Positions 46,301-56,167 of a stretch of 64,000 nucleotides of DNA are shown piece after piece. The stretch is from Gracilaria gracilis (lineage: Eukaryota; Rhodophyta; Florideophyceae; Gracilariales; Gracilariaceae), in assembly GCA_030374805.1 (NCBI GenBank), contig JARGSG010000250.1:142545-206544 (forward strand), in the 5' to 3' direction. Each line of letters opens with the position of its first letter. Position 1 is the stretch's first letter. The notes below the pieces were generated by a model that saw only the letters and a list, made by a program, of their open reading frames with translations, was not told the DNA's origin and made no database searches. The translations under genes and the position numbers were made by a program.

Positions 46301-47391
46301 TTTCACCAGACAAGTTTTCCAATCTTGCTGGTCAAGTCGGCGGAACCCTGGAGTAAAGCTATATCCACTGAACTTCAGAAATTCGAAACTCATAAACGCT
46401 TCCTTCCATAACATCCAATGCTTTACAAAACAGCCATTATTGCGAACATCTGTTCAAACTGTTGAAAACAGCCAGCATTGTGGAGATCCTTCAAACTGTT
46501 CGAGAATAGATGGCACCCGTTAGTAGTACATAATACACATGGTGAAGAATTGCTGATGTGTGTATTTATATGCCGTAAATTACTTTAGTAAACGTGGGAT
46601 ACGTGTGAAGTGCAAAAAGGTGTTTTACACGTGGCACTTCGACTCTCCTTTCACTGTAGCCGGTGTCCGTTTCATTAAAATGCACTTGTGGGCCACTTGT
46701 GCGCGATATAATTTCAGGTGCCACATGACGGAGCCATGTCCTAGGACATGGCGAAAACTTGGTTCATGTTCGTGCAAAGCGCGCGGGATGTTTCCAAAAA
46801 ATTGGTATTTGTTTACAAAAACCCTTTTTGAAAATTCCGTGATGCTTTTCACCAGACAAGTTTCCCAATCTTGCTGGTCAAGTCTGTTGAACCCTGGAGT
46901 AAAGCTATATCCACTGAACTTCAGAAATTCGAAACTCATAAACGCTTCCTTCCATAACATCCAATGCTTTACAAAACAGCCATTATTGTGAACATCTGTT
47001 CAAACTGTTGAAAACAGCCAGCATTGTGGAGATCCTTCAAACTGTTCGAGAATAGATGGCACCCGTTAGTAGTACATAATACACATGGTGAAGAATTGCT
47101 GATGTGTGTATCTATATGCCGTAAATTACTTTAGTAAACGTGGGATACGTGTGAAGTGCAAAAAGGTGTTTTACACGTGGCACTTCGACTCTCCTTTCAC
47201 TGTAGCCGGTGTCCGTTTCATTAAAGTTGCATTTGTGGGCCACTTGTGCGCGATATAATTTCAGGTGCCACATGACGGAGCCATGTCCTAGGACGTGGCG
47301 AAAACTTGGTTCATGTTCGTGCAAAGCGCGCGGGATGTTTCCAAAAAATTGGTATTTATTTACAAAAACTTTTTCTGAAAATTCCGTGATG
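46301..47391 (+). repeat. Direct tandem repeat, unit 546 bp, two copies
   Basis: 46301-46846 and 46847-47391 are near-identical (a handful of substitutions). Each unit ends in the left part of a palindrome-led MITE; only the second keeps the MITE's right end. Open frames within are not conserved and carry no motif. Confidence 0.9.
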
Positions 47392-47432
47392 CAAGAACAT
47401 GAACCACTTTTTCATGGTGTCCTAGGACATGG
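47280..47432 (+). mobile_element. MITE-like element with palindromic CCTAGG ends, copy 1
   Basis: Left end GCCATGTCCTAGGACGTGGC followed by GGTTCATGTTCGTGCA; right end TGCAAGAACATGAACCA followed by GTGTCCTAGGACATGG. These form terminal inverted repeats of about 40 bp around a roughly 70-base core. The outermost 18-20 bases are themselves palindromic. A second full copy lies at 57771-57925 and half copies at 46733 and 53338. Confidence 0.7.
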
Positions 47433-48133
47433 TTCCACCCCGTGTTGAAGTTGTACACTTCAAGACTCCGCCCAGAAGCCATCCTGATTTATTGTGCTTA
47501 TTCCTGTATTCCTTAAAACCAAGATTTCTATTATGCACAAACGTGACATATTGGTCTTTGCAAGCGCCCCGTACTCACTTCATTGCGTAGGCTAAATCGT
47601 ATAACACGCCTTGCCACTACCGAAACTACACCAAGGGTTCCATGCGCAACGGCGGCGAAAAGCAACACGACGACTTGAACACCCCAATTCGTGAAATCTG
47701 CTCTAAAAAGGATTCCGCGCCAAATCTCTACCGTGTCGTTGTTGTTTCGATTGAAGTGCAGGGAGTGGAAGGGAAAGAGAAGGAGCGGTTCGCAGTGTGA
47801 GATATAAACAATGTGGAAATAACTATGGTGTTGGCTACGCATGATGGTGCCTCGGAACGGGACTGTACTGGCGGGCAAAGAAAGATGTCATCTTCGCATC
47901 TTCTAGATGACATCTTGTAGCGAATCTTAAAATAAAACTTGTGAAAAACGAAAAAATCCTAATCCAAAACACACGAATGAAAAACATGTTCCAAGCAAGC
48001 CGTTGCGAAGGTACCTCAAAACCCATTTCGTGCTCTAGATCGGCACTTCCTCGTCCGATTCACTCGGAGAGCGACCGAGCGGCGGAGCACATTCGAATTT
48101 CTTCCCGTTGGAGAGTCTCATATCACACAGAAA
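47433..48133. promoter_or_regulatory. Upstream region of the SANT/Myb-like gene
   Basis: No gene is supported in 700 bases. An 11-bp perfect inverted repeat AAGATGTCATC (47882-47892) / GATGACATCTT (47906-47916) with a 13-base loop lies 220 bases before the start codon. It could be a protein-binding site or a hairpin; there is no direct evidence for a promoter. Confidence 0.25.
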
Positions 48134-49801
48134 ATGTCTGGTAAGAACTGGATGTCCGAGGAGGACCAGCAATTGCGGGACGCAGCCTTAGAGGAAGCAC
48201 ATAGTGGCTCTGGGAAGCACTTGGAGCTCAATTTCTGGGAGACTTTGGCAAATAATCAACTTCTTCCTCGGGATCGGAATCCGGGAGAGTGTTGGGAGAG
48301 ATACAAGAAGATTAGTGAGGAACATACGAATTTTCCCCGGAAAAAGGCGAGGACCTCACAAGATATCATCCCCTTGGGTCAATTTAGGGACGGAGGTGGA
48401 GATTCAGAGGAGATAACAGCCCAGTTTGAGGCCAGAGACACCGTGGCTGCCAAGTCCGCAGTTCCAGTGAAATCTCTTGGGGCGGTTATTAATTTCTGCG
48501 GCAGTGAACGTCACTTTCGCGAAAGCTTCCATGAAGAACATCGTGAGCGGAAAGAGTTTGTGAATCTTGAATATGGAGGTCGCTCGAAAGAAGATCTTGA
48601 ACGGAAAGAGCTTGTGAATCGTGAAGGTGGAGGTCATTCGAAGAAACATCGTGAACGGAAAGAGCTTGCAAAACTTGAAAATTTAGGTCCTGCAACATGT
48701 GACCGAGGTTCTGAGCCTCAGCTGAAAGAGAATGTGGACTTCCCGCAAGTGGTCAGCTGTCTTCTCTCAGTAGCGGAATTGCCTGGCATTCGCAAAGTTC
48801 TTGATGTTGGAATGTCCGGGAAGTTTATTGAAGAGTGCGTGAAGAAGTGCTACGGGATAAAACAAGCTGGAATTCTTCGAGAGCATCTCTCAGCTAAAGT
48901 ACAATGCATGGAAGCGAAAGGCCTAGTTTTCACGCTTAGGAACGACATGCAATTGAATGAAATCTCTGAGAAACAACTCTATTCTCTACTAGATAGGAGC
49001 ACATACATCTTCATTAATGGAAGTAACAGTGCTTTGACAACAAGACTGTTTAGAGCTGTTATCTCTCTGGTGAAATCCACCGTTCTTAGTGGCTCAGGTG
49101 AAGTTCATGTGCTGAAAAAGCTGGGTTCGAATTGCAAATCTCGTTTTGTGAAATGGAAGCCTTTCTTGAATGAAGACATCTTCAGGAGCGAAATGAAGTC
49201 ATTGAAAGAGTATATGATCGAAAGGTACAATGGGGCCAGAGGGTTGTCTATTGACCAGTTAGGTGTTTCATCCCTGTTAACCTCCGTCCAACATATCATT
49301 GACAGGGAGGAGGAGAAACTTGATGAAGATTTCACCAATATAATTTGCCTCGGTCAAGAAACGGAGAAGAATTTGGCCAGCAACCTTGATAAAGTGAAAG
49401 GCAATGAGGCTGATGAGATATTGAAGATTCATCTGTTTTCTGACGATGATTCAGATGATGGTGTTGCTCAGAAGAGATCAAGGACCAGTAAGGAAAAAAA
49501 GAGATCTCTTGGGTGGAACCAAAAGTTTTCAACTACGGGCGAGGCCTCTGAACTGCAACTGAGGACTGGTTCATTCTCACCCAGGGAAGACAAATTACTA
49601 CGCCAAGGTATTGAACAGTATGGAGTCGGGAGCTGGAGTGGTATGCAGAAGGAGTTGTTTATTCCAAATGGATTTGTACGACTTCAAACCAGTCTAAAGG
49701 ATAGAGCCCGAATGCTAGGATACGTGAGCATCAGAAAGAGGAGGACGAAAAGGAAGGCAGTTTCTCCTCCCCTACTGGAGTTTGACGATAGTAGTTCCTG
49801 A
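48134..49801 (+). CDS. SANT/Myb-like DNA-binding protein with N- and C-terminal domains
   Basis: 555 codons from ATG, no interruption. Residues about 6-60 form a SANT/Myb-like helix set with spaced tryptophans (NWMSEEDQQLRDAALEEA, FWETLAN, CWERYKKI). Residues 136-190 hold three imperfect 21-residue repeats of ERKELVNxExGGxSKE. The centre is helical without recognised motif. The C-terminus has a second SANT-like unit (FSPREDKLLRQGIEQYGVGSW) and a basic tail RKRRTKRK. Two outlying Myb units suggest a chromatin or telomere/promoter-binding role (inference). After the stop, 60 further codons are open in a neighbouring frame to 49979, possibly a lost C-terminal extension. Confidence 0.65.
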   Translation: MSGKNWMSEEDQQLRDAALEEAHSGSGKHLELNFWETLANNQLLPRDRNPGECWERYKKISEEHTNFPRKKARTSQDIIPLGQFRDGGGDSEEITAQFEARDTVAAKSAVPVKSLGAVINFCGSERHFRESFHEEHRERKEFVNLEYGGRSKEDLERKELVNREGGGHSKKHRERKELAKLENLGPATCDRGSEPQLKENVDFPQVVSCLLSVAELPGIRKVLDVGMSGKFIEECVKKCYGIKQAGILREHLSAKVQCMEAKGLVFTLRNDMQLNEISEKQLYSLLDRSTYIFINGSNSALTTRLFRAVISLVKSTVLSGSGEVHVLKKLGSNCKSRFVKWKPFLNEDIFRSEMKSLKEYMIERYNGARGLSIDQLGVSSLLTSVQHIIDREEEKLDEDFTNIICLGQETEKNLASNLDKVKGNEADEILKIHLFSDDDSDDGVAQKRSRTSKEKKRSLGWNQKFSTTGEASELQLRTGSFSPREDKLLRQGIEQYGVGSWSGMQKELFIPNGFVRLQTSLKDRARMLGYVSIRKRRTKRKAVSPPLLEFDDSSS

Positions 49802-50135
49802 GTGGCCCTCTCCACTTGAGGAAAGAATGAAAAAGAAGTTCACGATTCAAATACATATACCTGAAAGCATTTTCAATGGTTTAGATCGGTGTGATAATGC
49901 GAGCGCGCTAGAGAACACGCCAGATTCAGCAGCTGAAGCCAGACGCTTTCAGGAAGCTTTAGTATTCTTGGATAGGTGATTATTTTGTTTTCTTACGGTA
50001 CTTTTTGTAAAAAATCGTAATCGTGCACAAACGCAGGCCGTCTAGTCGTTCATTCTCTCATACTCTCCTGGATCTCTGCAACCGAAAAACCGATCCCTCC
50101 TTTTAGTTTCTTTGTTCCGAGGCATCCGAATCATT
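49802..50135. other. Intergenic region between two + strand genes
   Basis: Contains the open stretch just after the Myb-like gene and an AT-rich stretch at 49980-50020. No promoter element is certain. Confidence 0.4.
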
Positions 50136-51290
50136 ATGATGTCCCATATACATTCTTCAACGAAGGAGAGAATGCCCATTCTCCTTTCGTTGTACAACGA
50201 TCCTTCGTGTATCAAGAATGAAAGTCTGCCACCTGACACCTGGTTACCACAGTTTCTGTTGGATGTCGCGAATGGAAACGTATGTCCGCAATTTCTATTG
50301 GTTTCCCCCGATCAACGTTACCACAGGCTTGGGTTTCTTGTGAAACGTGAAGGCAAAGTATGCTTCCAGTTTAACCGATCTCGTGTTTCTAGAACAATCA
50401 GCCACTTCGAATATTCTAGTGAAAACAAACGACTTCTGGACTACTACTCTTCACGAAATGACAAAGTTCTTACGTTCTTGAAAGGAGAGCTGAAATTTAT
50501 GCCAAGGACCAAGGTTTGCCACTATGAACAATGGATCGGAGGCATAGTTTTACAGCGCGCTCTTGAAACACAGCTCATCTTTGCATCGCTCTCGTGTAAC
50601 ACCAAATTACTGGAAGCATGTAGGTGGGCGCAGAAAAACTCTTTAACTTCGCAACGAGGATTCGCTGGGGCTCCCAGTTTCGACCCATGCTACTTGGCTT
50701 GGGTACCGGCCCCAAAGCCCGAATCTATAATTTCCTGGTTGGATTATCTATCTCTACCACATTCTGTTGACGAAAGTACTCAACTAGAACGGATCTTCAC
50801 ATATCAAGGCAGTGGTACGTACTGCTGGCGTCCGATTTCGTTTCTGAGCATGTCGAAAGGGACGAAGAAAAGCCTTGGTTATGGTGAAGGAGAAGACACT
50901 TGTGTAAGCGTTCTAATTAACTCTAGGAGATATGAAGGCTGGTTACGCTCAGAACCGAAGCAAGTAGTCTCTACAAAACCTAGGTCTCTTGTTGCCTCGA
51001 AGGTAAGGGCGAAGCTTTTTGTCAAGTTCCGTTTCGGCGAGCAGTCTCTAAAAGGATGGGGCACAAGTTATTGCTTCTGTGAAATGGATATGGAAAACAC
51101 TCTGTGCCTTTTCCTCCTTCCGAACTCTTTGAAGCAACACCTCGCTCAACACAACTATGCTCTACATAATGGTTTGGAGAGAAAATCAATGGTCTCTCAC
51201 GACTGGATAGGCAGGCTAAATGAAGATATTGAAGAATCTTTAACCAATATCTGTGATATAAGAAAGATATATGGTGTCCTGCGAAGCTGA
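50136..51290 (+). CDS. Uncharacterised protein, uninterrupted
   Basis: 384 codons from tandem ATGs at 50136; in-frame codons upstream lack an ATG. Mixed alpha/beta composition, Trp- and Tyr-rich, with stretches such as WLPQFLLDVANGNVCPQFLL and HYEQWIGGIVLQRALE. No signal peptide, membrane segment or known catalytic motif was recognised. It lies between the SANT/Myb-like gene (same strand) and the convergent peptidase-like gene, whose stop is 35 bases away. Frame preservation over 1.15 kb in a decayed neighbourhood argues for a real gene. I do not propose a function. Confidence 0.6.
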   Translation: MMSHIHSSTKERMPILLSLYNDPSCIKNESLPPDTWLPQFLLDVANGNVCPQFLLVSPDQRYHRLGFLVKREGKVCFQFNRSRVSRTISHFEYSSENKRLLDYYSSRNDKVLTFLKGELKFMPRTKVCHYEQWIGGIVLQRALETQLIFASLSCNTKLLEACRWAQKNSLTSQRGFAGAPSFDPCYLAWVPAPKPESIISWLDYLSLPHSVDESTQLERIFTYQGSGTYCWRPISFLSMSKGTKKSLGYGEGEDTCVSVLINSRRYEGWLRSEPKQVVSTKPRSLVASKVRAKLFVKFRFGEQSLKGWGTSYCFCEMDMENTLCLFLLPNSLKQHLAQHNYALHNGLERKSMVSHDWIGRLNEDIEESLTNICDIRKIYGVLRS

Positions 51291-51324
51291 TTTTGCAAAA
51301 AAAGCTTCATCTATTCTTCTGATC

Positions 51325-53097
51325 TTATTCAATGACTTCTGCCCTCGAAGCCACTGCAAAAGTAAGTAGACGGGGAACGGAGAAAACAGAATTGTTCTTC
51401 TGAAATGCAGTCCGCAGCGTCATTCCTTTGGGTTTCCCACCATCATTTGTGCCGTCGTAAAAGTAGATTCTGTCTTTGCCGTTAGTGGCCTTGAACAGAA
51501 CGCCTGAAATGAAGTGAGTTTCGGAAGATTTAAGTTCGTATCCTAAGAATGCCAGAATTTTCAACTCATATCCATTGGAAGAAAATGTACGGGTTTCACC
51601 AAGAAGCTCTTTAAGTACTTGAACATTTGGGTTTGAAACTTTTTCATCTAGGTGAAATACAAGGCATCCTTCAACCACACGGCCGTTCTTGAGAATAACG
51701 AGGTCGTGAAGAAATTCAGCAAAAGTAGATGAAGTCTTGCGATCCCTCAAGCAATCTTTCAAGCAATCATCAGATATCATTATCCTCCTGAACTCCAATT
51801 GAGATAGTAAGCTACAGTGTCCCTTTGCGCCGAGCAGTCTTGGGAGGATATACCAAACTACTTCGTTTATGTTCAAGAAGGGATTTTTCTTACATGGGTC
51901 CCAAAAACGAGGAAGGGGCTTTCCTCTTGGCCTGTAAAAGCTCGAAAGATCTTGGATTAGAACTCGCAAGTAGTTCGAGATTCGCTGATGAAAACGTTCA
52001 CGGTAGTGATTCACTCCAATTGAAAATAAACTTTGCATTATGACGCACACCACTATAGCTCCTGGAGCTTTGAAGGCGTACGATATCCCATTATCGGTCT
52101 TCCCGAAAAGTTCCTTCTTAAAAAGCATCCAATAGAGGTGTGGGAAGATGAACAGAAGTGAATCTAAGGCACACGAATTATCGAAATACAAACACCCACG
52201 CTTGTCCTTGAGAGATACTGATCGGGCTCTAATACCATCTGCCGTACAAAGATGCTCGAAAAACTGCTGGCCTTTGGTTTGCAACAAGAGCATACGATTC
52301 CTTTCATATGCGTACCAATCATTCTTCAGAATGGATTCAAATCCACTCATCTGAAGTTTGATAGACTTCTGGTATGAACGATCATTTTCAACCATTTCCA
52401 AAGGTAGCAGAAGCTTGTAAAGCTCACCAGCATTTGACACATCCCACGGGTGTCCGCTTTTCATGATCGAGCACAGATACCACTCGTCCTTGTTTGCCCA
52501 TTCGAAACCTTTGCGATTCAGATGTGTTGGCAAAAGAAAGTTTCCATGCTTTGCCAAAAGGTAAAAGAAGTTGAGATGAAATGTGTCACAGAGTGATGGG
52601 GAATTTTGGAGAACCTCATTTTGGCGATGTGTACCAATAACATCTGCAGAGAAGAAAACGCCTTTCAGACTGGTATACTTCAATCCATCATTCAACGTTT
52701 GAGCTGTTAGCTCAGCTGCTTTCTGTATTTCCGGTACAATGCCTTCGGGTCTAATCCCTGGATGCTCTAATTTGTGACTCGACTCGTCTTTCTGCTTTTG
52801 CAAATCAGAGGACGACTCAACAATTAGTTCATCTAGATTCCATTCAGACCCAGACCCATGGGCATCGCCACTAGATCTTCCGTCGGCGCTCGAACAATCA
52901 TCGCCTTCGTATTCTGAAGAAGAATCGCCCAATGAAATCAAGAGGTATTCGTTCTCGCTTTCTGAATCCGTCGCTGGCATTTGCTCTGCTTCAAGTGGTT
53001 TATGACACTGCCGTACTGCCTTGTTATACTCCGAAATAACACGATCAATATCTGGGTTTTCGACAGGTCCAATTCTCGGATCGTTTTCGAAGCTCAT
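51325..53097 (-). CDS. USP/C19-like cysteine peptidase
   Basis: 590 codons from ATG 53097 (the only ATG near the start; an in-frame TGA lies upstream). Residues 40-130 are acidic and Ser-rich, probably disordered. The catalytic Cys box is YFDNSCALDSLLF (Cys309, with the Asn-x-x-Cys-x-x-x-Ser-Leu pattern of ubiquitin-specific proteases). The His box is SSETHFISGVLF (His528) followed by RIYFYDGTND (Asp548), matching 'GHYxxxxx...WYxFDD'. Between them are about 200 helical residues. Known family role: hydrolysis of isopeptide bonds after ubiquitin-like proteins; substrate here unknown. Divergent from typical USPs, so a transposon- or virus-type peptidase is also possible. Confidence 0.6.
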   Translation of the reverse strand: MSFENDPRIGPVENPDIDRVISEYNKAVRQCHKPLEAEQMPATDSESENEYLLISLGDSSSEYEGDDCSSADGRSSGDAHGSGSEWNLDELIVESSSDLQKQKDESSHKLEHPGIRPEGIVPEIQKAAELTAQTLNDGLKYTSLKGVFFSADVIGTHRQNEVLQNSPSLCDTFHLNFFYLLAKHGNFLLPTHLNRKGFEWANKDEWYLCSIMKSGHPWDVSNAGELYKLLLPLEMVENDRSYQKSIKLQMSGFESILKNDWYAYERNRMLLLQTKGQQFFEHLCTADGIRARSVSLKDKRGCLYFDNSCALDSLLFIFPHLYWMLFKKELFGKTDNGISYAFKAPGAIVVCVIMQSLFSIGVNHYRERFHQRISNYLRVLIQDLSSFYRPRGKPLPRFWDPCKKNPFLNINEVVWYILPRLLGAKGHCSLLSQLEFRRIMISDDCLKDCLRDRKTSSTFAEFLHDLVILKNGRVVEGCLVFHLDEKVSNPNVQVLKELLGETRTFSSNGYELKILAFLGYELKSSETHFISGVLFKATNGKDRIYFYDGTNDGGKPKGMTLRTAFQKNNSVFSVPRLLTFAVASRAEVIE

Positions 53098-53253
53098 TTT
53101 CGGATTCCAGCGACATGCATGTGGCAAGTCGATAACCTCAATGTGAGAGAACAAAGGGTTGAAATGAGCTTCTCGTCAATGTCCACGATTGCTGCAGATG
53201 GAGTGGAGCAAGCTCTCACGATTTGCAAAAGCTGCGTCGCGAGAAACAATCCT

Positions 53254-53300
53254 CCACGTGTAAAATGCACTTTTGCATTCTACACGTTGTACAGGTGTTC
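53254..53300. repeat. Hairpin motif, left boundary of the 8.6-kb unit
   Basis: ACGTGTAAAATGCA ... TGCATTCTACACGT forms 14-bp arms with one mismatch, followed by TGTACAGGTGTT. The same hairpin and trailing bases occur at 61838-61880. It sits 160 bases upstream of the peptidase-like gene's start codon. Confidence 0.6.
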
Positions 53301-53329
53301 AAAATTGTGAACAGTATTTTTCAAATATG

Positions 53330-53617
53330 TATACCGCATGTCCTAGGACAAAGCCAAAACCCGGTTCATGTTTGTGTACCACAGTTTTGTACCACAGTTT
53401 TGTTGGGTTTAATCATAGTTTGTTCTGTGCATTGCTTCAGAAGCTGAAAAGCACTGTCGTAGACTATATGTAACCATACGTCCTTGTTAAGGGTGGAAAT
53501 AGCCAACAGCATGCATCCGTTGGCTGTGTTCATCTTCTATCGCTGAGCAGACGGCAACATTCCCTGTACGACTTGTGGAGCTCACTTGGCATGTCCGCCC
53601 GCATCACGACCCAAAAT
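53330..53617. other. Gene-free stretch with a half MITE end
   Basis: 53338-53370 contains CATGTCCTAGGACA followed by GGTTCATGTTTGTG, one end of the CCTAGG MITE family without its partner. Nothing else is recognised. Confidence 0.4.
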
Positions 53618-53947
53618 CTAACCGAGGTCTAGCAGTCTGGTACACTGTCTACGCGCAGTACGAAAACAGATAGTCGTTTCAGAACCCCCTTTTTTTCTAC
53701 CGATTCCCCTACTCTTAGCATCCACAACAATTTGCTGATATCTTCGCCACTTCATTTGATTATCTCGCCAAAACCCACCAGCACTATCCATGTCTAACTT
53801 TCGAGCAACATTGTACAAAACATCTTCCGGAGCGTTCATTGCCTTTCTGAAAGTTGCAATGTGCGTGTTATTCAACGTATGGTTGTCTGCAATAACCAAA
53901 TCATTGAACATCCTTGAAATCAGGTACCTATCATCCCACAAATCCAT
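53618..53947 (-). CDS. Short unidentified ORF
   Basis: 109 codons from ATG 53947. Helical and charged, with LDMDSAGGFWRDNQMKWRRY as the most protein-like part, then RGIGRKKGG. It lies downstream of the methyltransferase-SET gene on the same strand and may be a decayed third gene of that unit. No family recognised. Confidence 0.3.
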   Translation of the reverse strand: MDLWDDRYLISRMFNDLVIADNHTLNNTHIATFRKAMNAPEDVLYNVARKLDMDSAGGFWRDNQMKWRRYQQIVVDAKSRGIGRKKGGSETTICFRTARRQCTRLLDLG

Positions 53948-54100
53948 CACTTAACGTGCTCAGCCGTTTTCTACCGAGTTCTGTAGTACACCTCGCGGTA
54001 TTCATCAAAGAAAACGTGTCCATTAAATTCTAAACACCGCGACCACTCATCTCAATATAAGAACGGCTGTACACTTTGAAGGAATGATTCTATTATTTCA

Positions 54101-56167
54101 CTAGCAGAGAGATGTTACCACACCGCATTTTTCGTACGAAGTAAAGAGCTCCTGTCCAGGGTTGATCGTTCGAGTTGCAATGACGTTGATCATTGCCTGA
54201 TTCTCGAGGTGATCTGGGTGACTAATATTGTCAGTTTTAAGTTGAAACTGAACATTTGGCACACGGCGGTGTGCGTCAGGAATTCGATTGTTCATTGCTG
54301 CCTGGAACTGCTTATCCATATGGTGGTAGTTGTAATCATTAATGTATGCTGCAGTACAGAACTTCAACGGTACGACATATACTGTTTTGAGACCGTTTTT
54401 CTTATCTATAGTTGTCACGTCTGGGAATGCTGCAGGACGAACTGAAACTTGGATTGCGTACTCTGCAAATCTTTGGCAGTCCACTGCCAGAACACCATGT
54501 CCGTAATTATGAGAACACGAATAGGCACTTTTCACCTCCTGGTGCCTCTTGGTAAGGTCGTGGTAGACTAAAGTGCCGTAATACTGGCAGATGACCTGGT
54601 CTTTTCGAAACGTTTGGGCCGCAAATGCACCTTTACCGGCGAGTGGGTGCTGTATGGTACTCTTTGCAATAATGAGGTTGTTCGCAGAACTTTCCACCAG
54701 TAACAGATCTTCCATGCTCACCTGTTGCAGAAGCCCTTGGTAACGTTCCGTCCATTTTTGGAATGGTGTACTGTTTGCCATTCGGACAAAAGCATGATCG
54801 TTCCACATTGAGCTCAGTGCTGCAAGTATGGCACTAGAAAACCTTTGATAATGCGGATATGGAGCGGGAGCTCTCCAGCGCTTGTCACCAGCGAGAACGG
54901 TAAGTGGATCAACACGTTTCAAGTACAGGTTCCCTGGAAACACGGCATTCTCCACACTTCCGCATGTGAGAAGCCGAACCACAGTAGTTATAAGGCACAT
55001 AGCTTTTTTATACAGGCCCATATCAAACAAGATATCGTTTGCCCTGTAGTATATCGTCTTCGAGAGAGCAATAAGAAAGTTCAGCTTTGCAGCTGCATGA
55101 CACCGTACGTCTATTTCACAACCAAAGAAACGGCGGTGTCCTGGCAGTGACATTGCGGCTATCGCTGTTGAGAACGTTCCAGCAAAAAAGTCGATCACAA
55201 TGTCGCCAGGCCTGGAGTAGCGAGCAATAAGTTCTTGGATCAGTGCGATCGGTTTTTGATCACTTCGTAGAGCGTAAGTCTTGACACGACAACCAATTGT
55301 ATCCGTTGAGTTTCTGGAATCGGTACCATCTGGGGCACTTGGGTTAAAAGTTACCCGAACCTGCTCGTGTGGTGGGAGATCTTTGATATTGTTTATTGTG
55401 TTTTTCCGAGGTGGGTAAGAACACCCGACGAAGTTGAAATTTCTGTCCGTGTTTTCCATTTCGAATTCGTTTGCGGAAGTGAGACCATTTCTCTTCACGT
55501 GTATCGCGTACTCATTCATGTTTACGAGAATAGAATTCTTTCTTTTCGAACTGCTGCCCTTGTTTTGAGAAGGATGCCATGAGGAACACGATTGGAACTT
55601 GATCGACAGTGAATGTTGATTTAGTTAAGCTGCTCTTACGGTGGGGAGGTGTTGTTGGTGTACGTCCAGTACTTTCCGCCCTCTTCACTTTCATCACTGC
55701 TACTATCATCGTCAGTGTCTTCCATATCTGCTTCGAAATCTTCACAACGAAGTTTCGTTGCCGGGAGATTCGGGGCCTTTGTAAACAGCTCTATCCAGGT
55801 TTGCGCCATCTGAAATGACGACAAAATGAGTGGCATGACCTCCAGGGCGAAGGAGTTTCCCAATCAGACGTACCGTCATTATTATTTGGTCGTGATTGAG
55901 GGTATCGTACGAGTAGTCGCGAATATTACGAGGAGGATCAATTAGAACAAGTTGCGTTTTACCAATGATGTTCAAATGTCCGTACTTCAGCCTCTAAGCA
56001 TTTGCGAAGTTCTCGAACCCAGTATCCAGGAGAGCAAACTTGTCCCCAACGATGTTGTAAAGATTGCTGATTGCCGAATGCAAGTCACGCTGTTTAATCG
56101 CCGCCAGTTTCTGGGACGGAAGCTCCCGGATTTGCATCTTCTTCACTTGACGCACCTTTTCCCGCAT
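54101..56167 (-). pseudogene. Beta-class DNA methyltransferase fused to a SET domain, decayed
   Basis: From an ATG at 56167 the frame runs through REKVRQVKKMQIRELPSQKL to a TAG (55994-55996), then LVLIDPPRNIRDYSYDTL and LLRPGGHATHF: the motif IV strand of amino-methyltransferases (usual DPPY; Arg replaces the aromatic). Two frameshifts (near 55830 and 55520) lead into a long frame with RSDQKPIALIQELIARYSRP and GDIVIDFFAGTFSTAIAA, motifs X and I with the SAM-binding FxGT, then RFFGCEID. Motif IV before motif I is the beta order of N6A/N4C DNA methyltransferases. The last 180 residues form a SET domain: GKGAFAAQTFRKDQVICQYYG, a PNVQFQ element and INPGQELFTSYE. One stop and two shifts make it inactive. 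Confidence 0.7.

Noticed and set aside
48134-53097. A Polinton/virus-like module because of the peptidase-like gene
   Set aside because: No protein-primed polymerase, integrase, capsid or packaging ATPase motif is present nearby.
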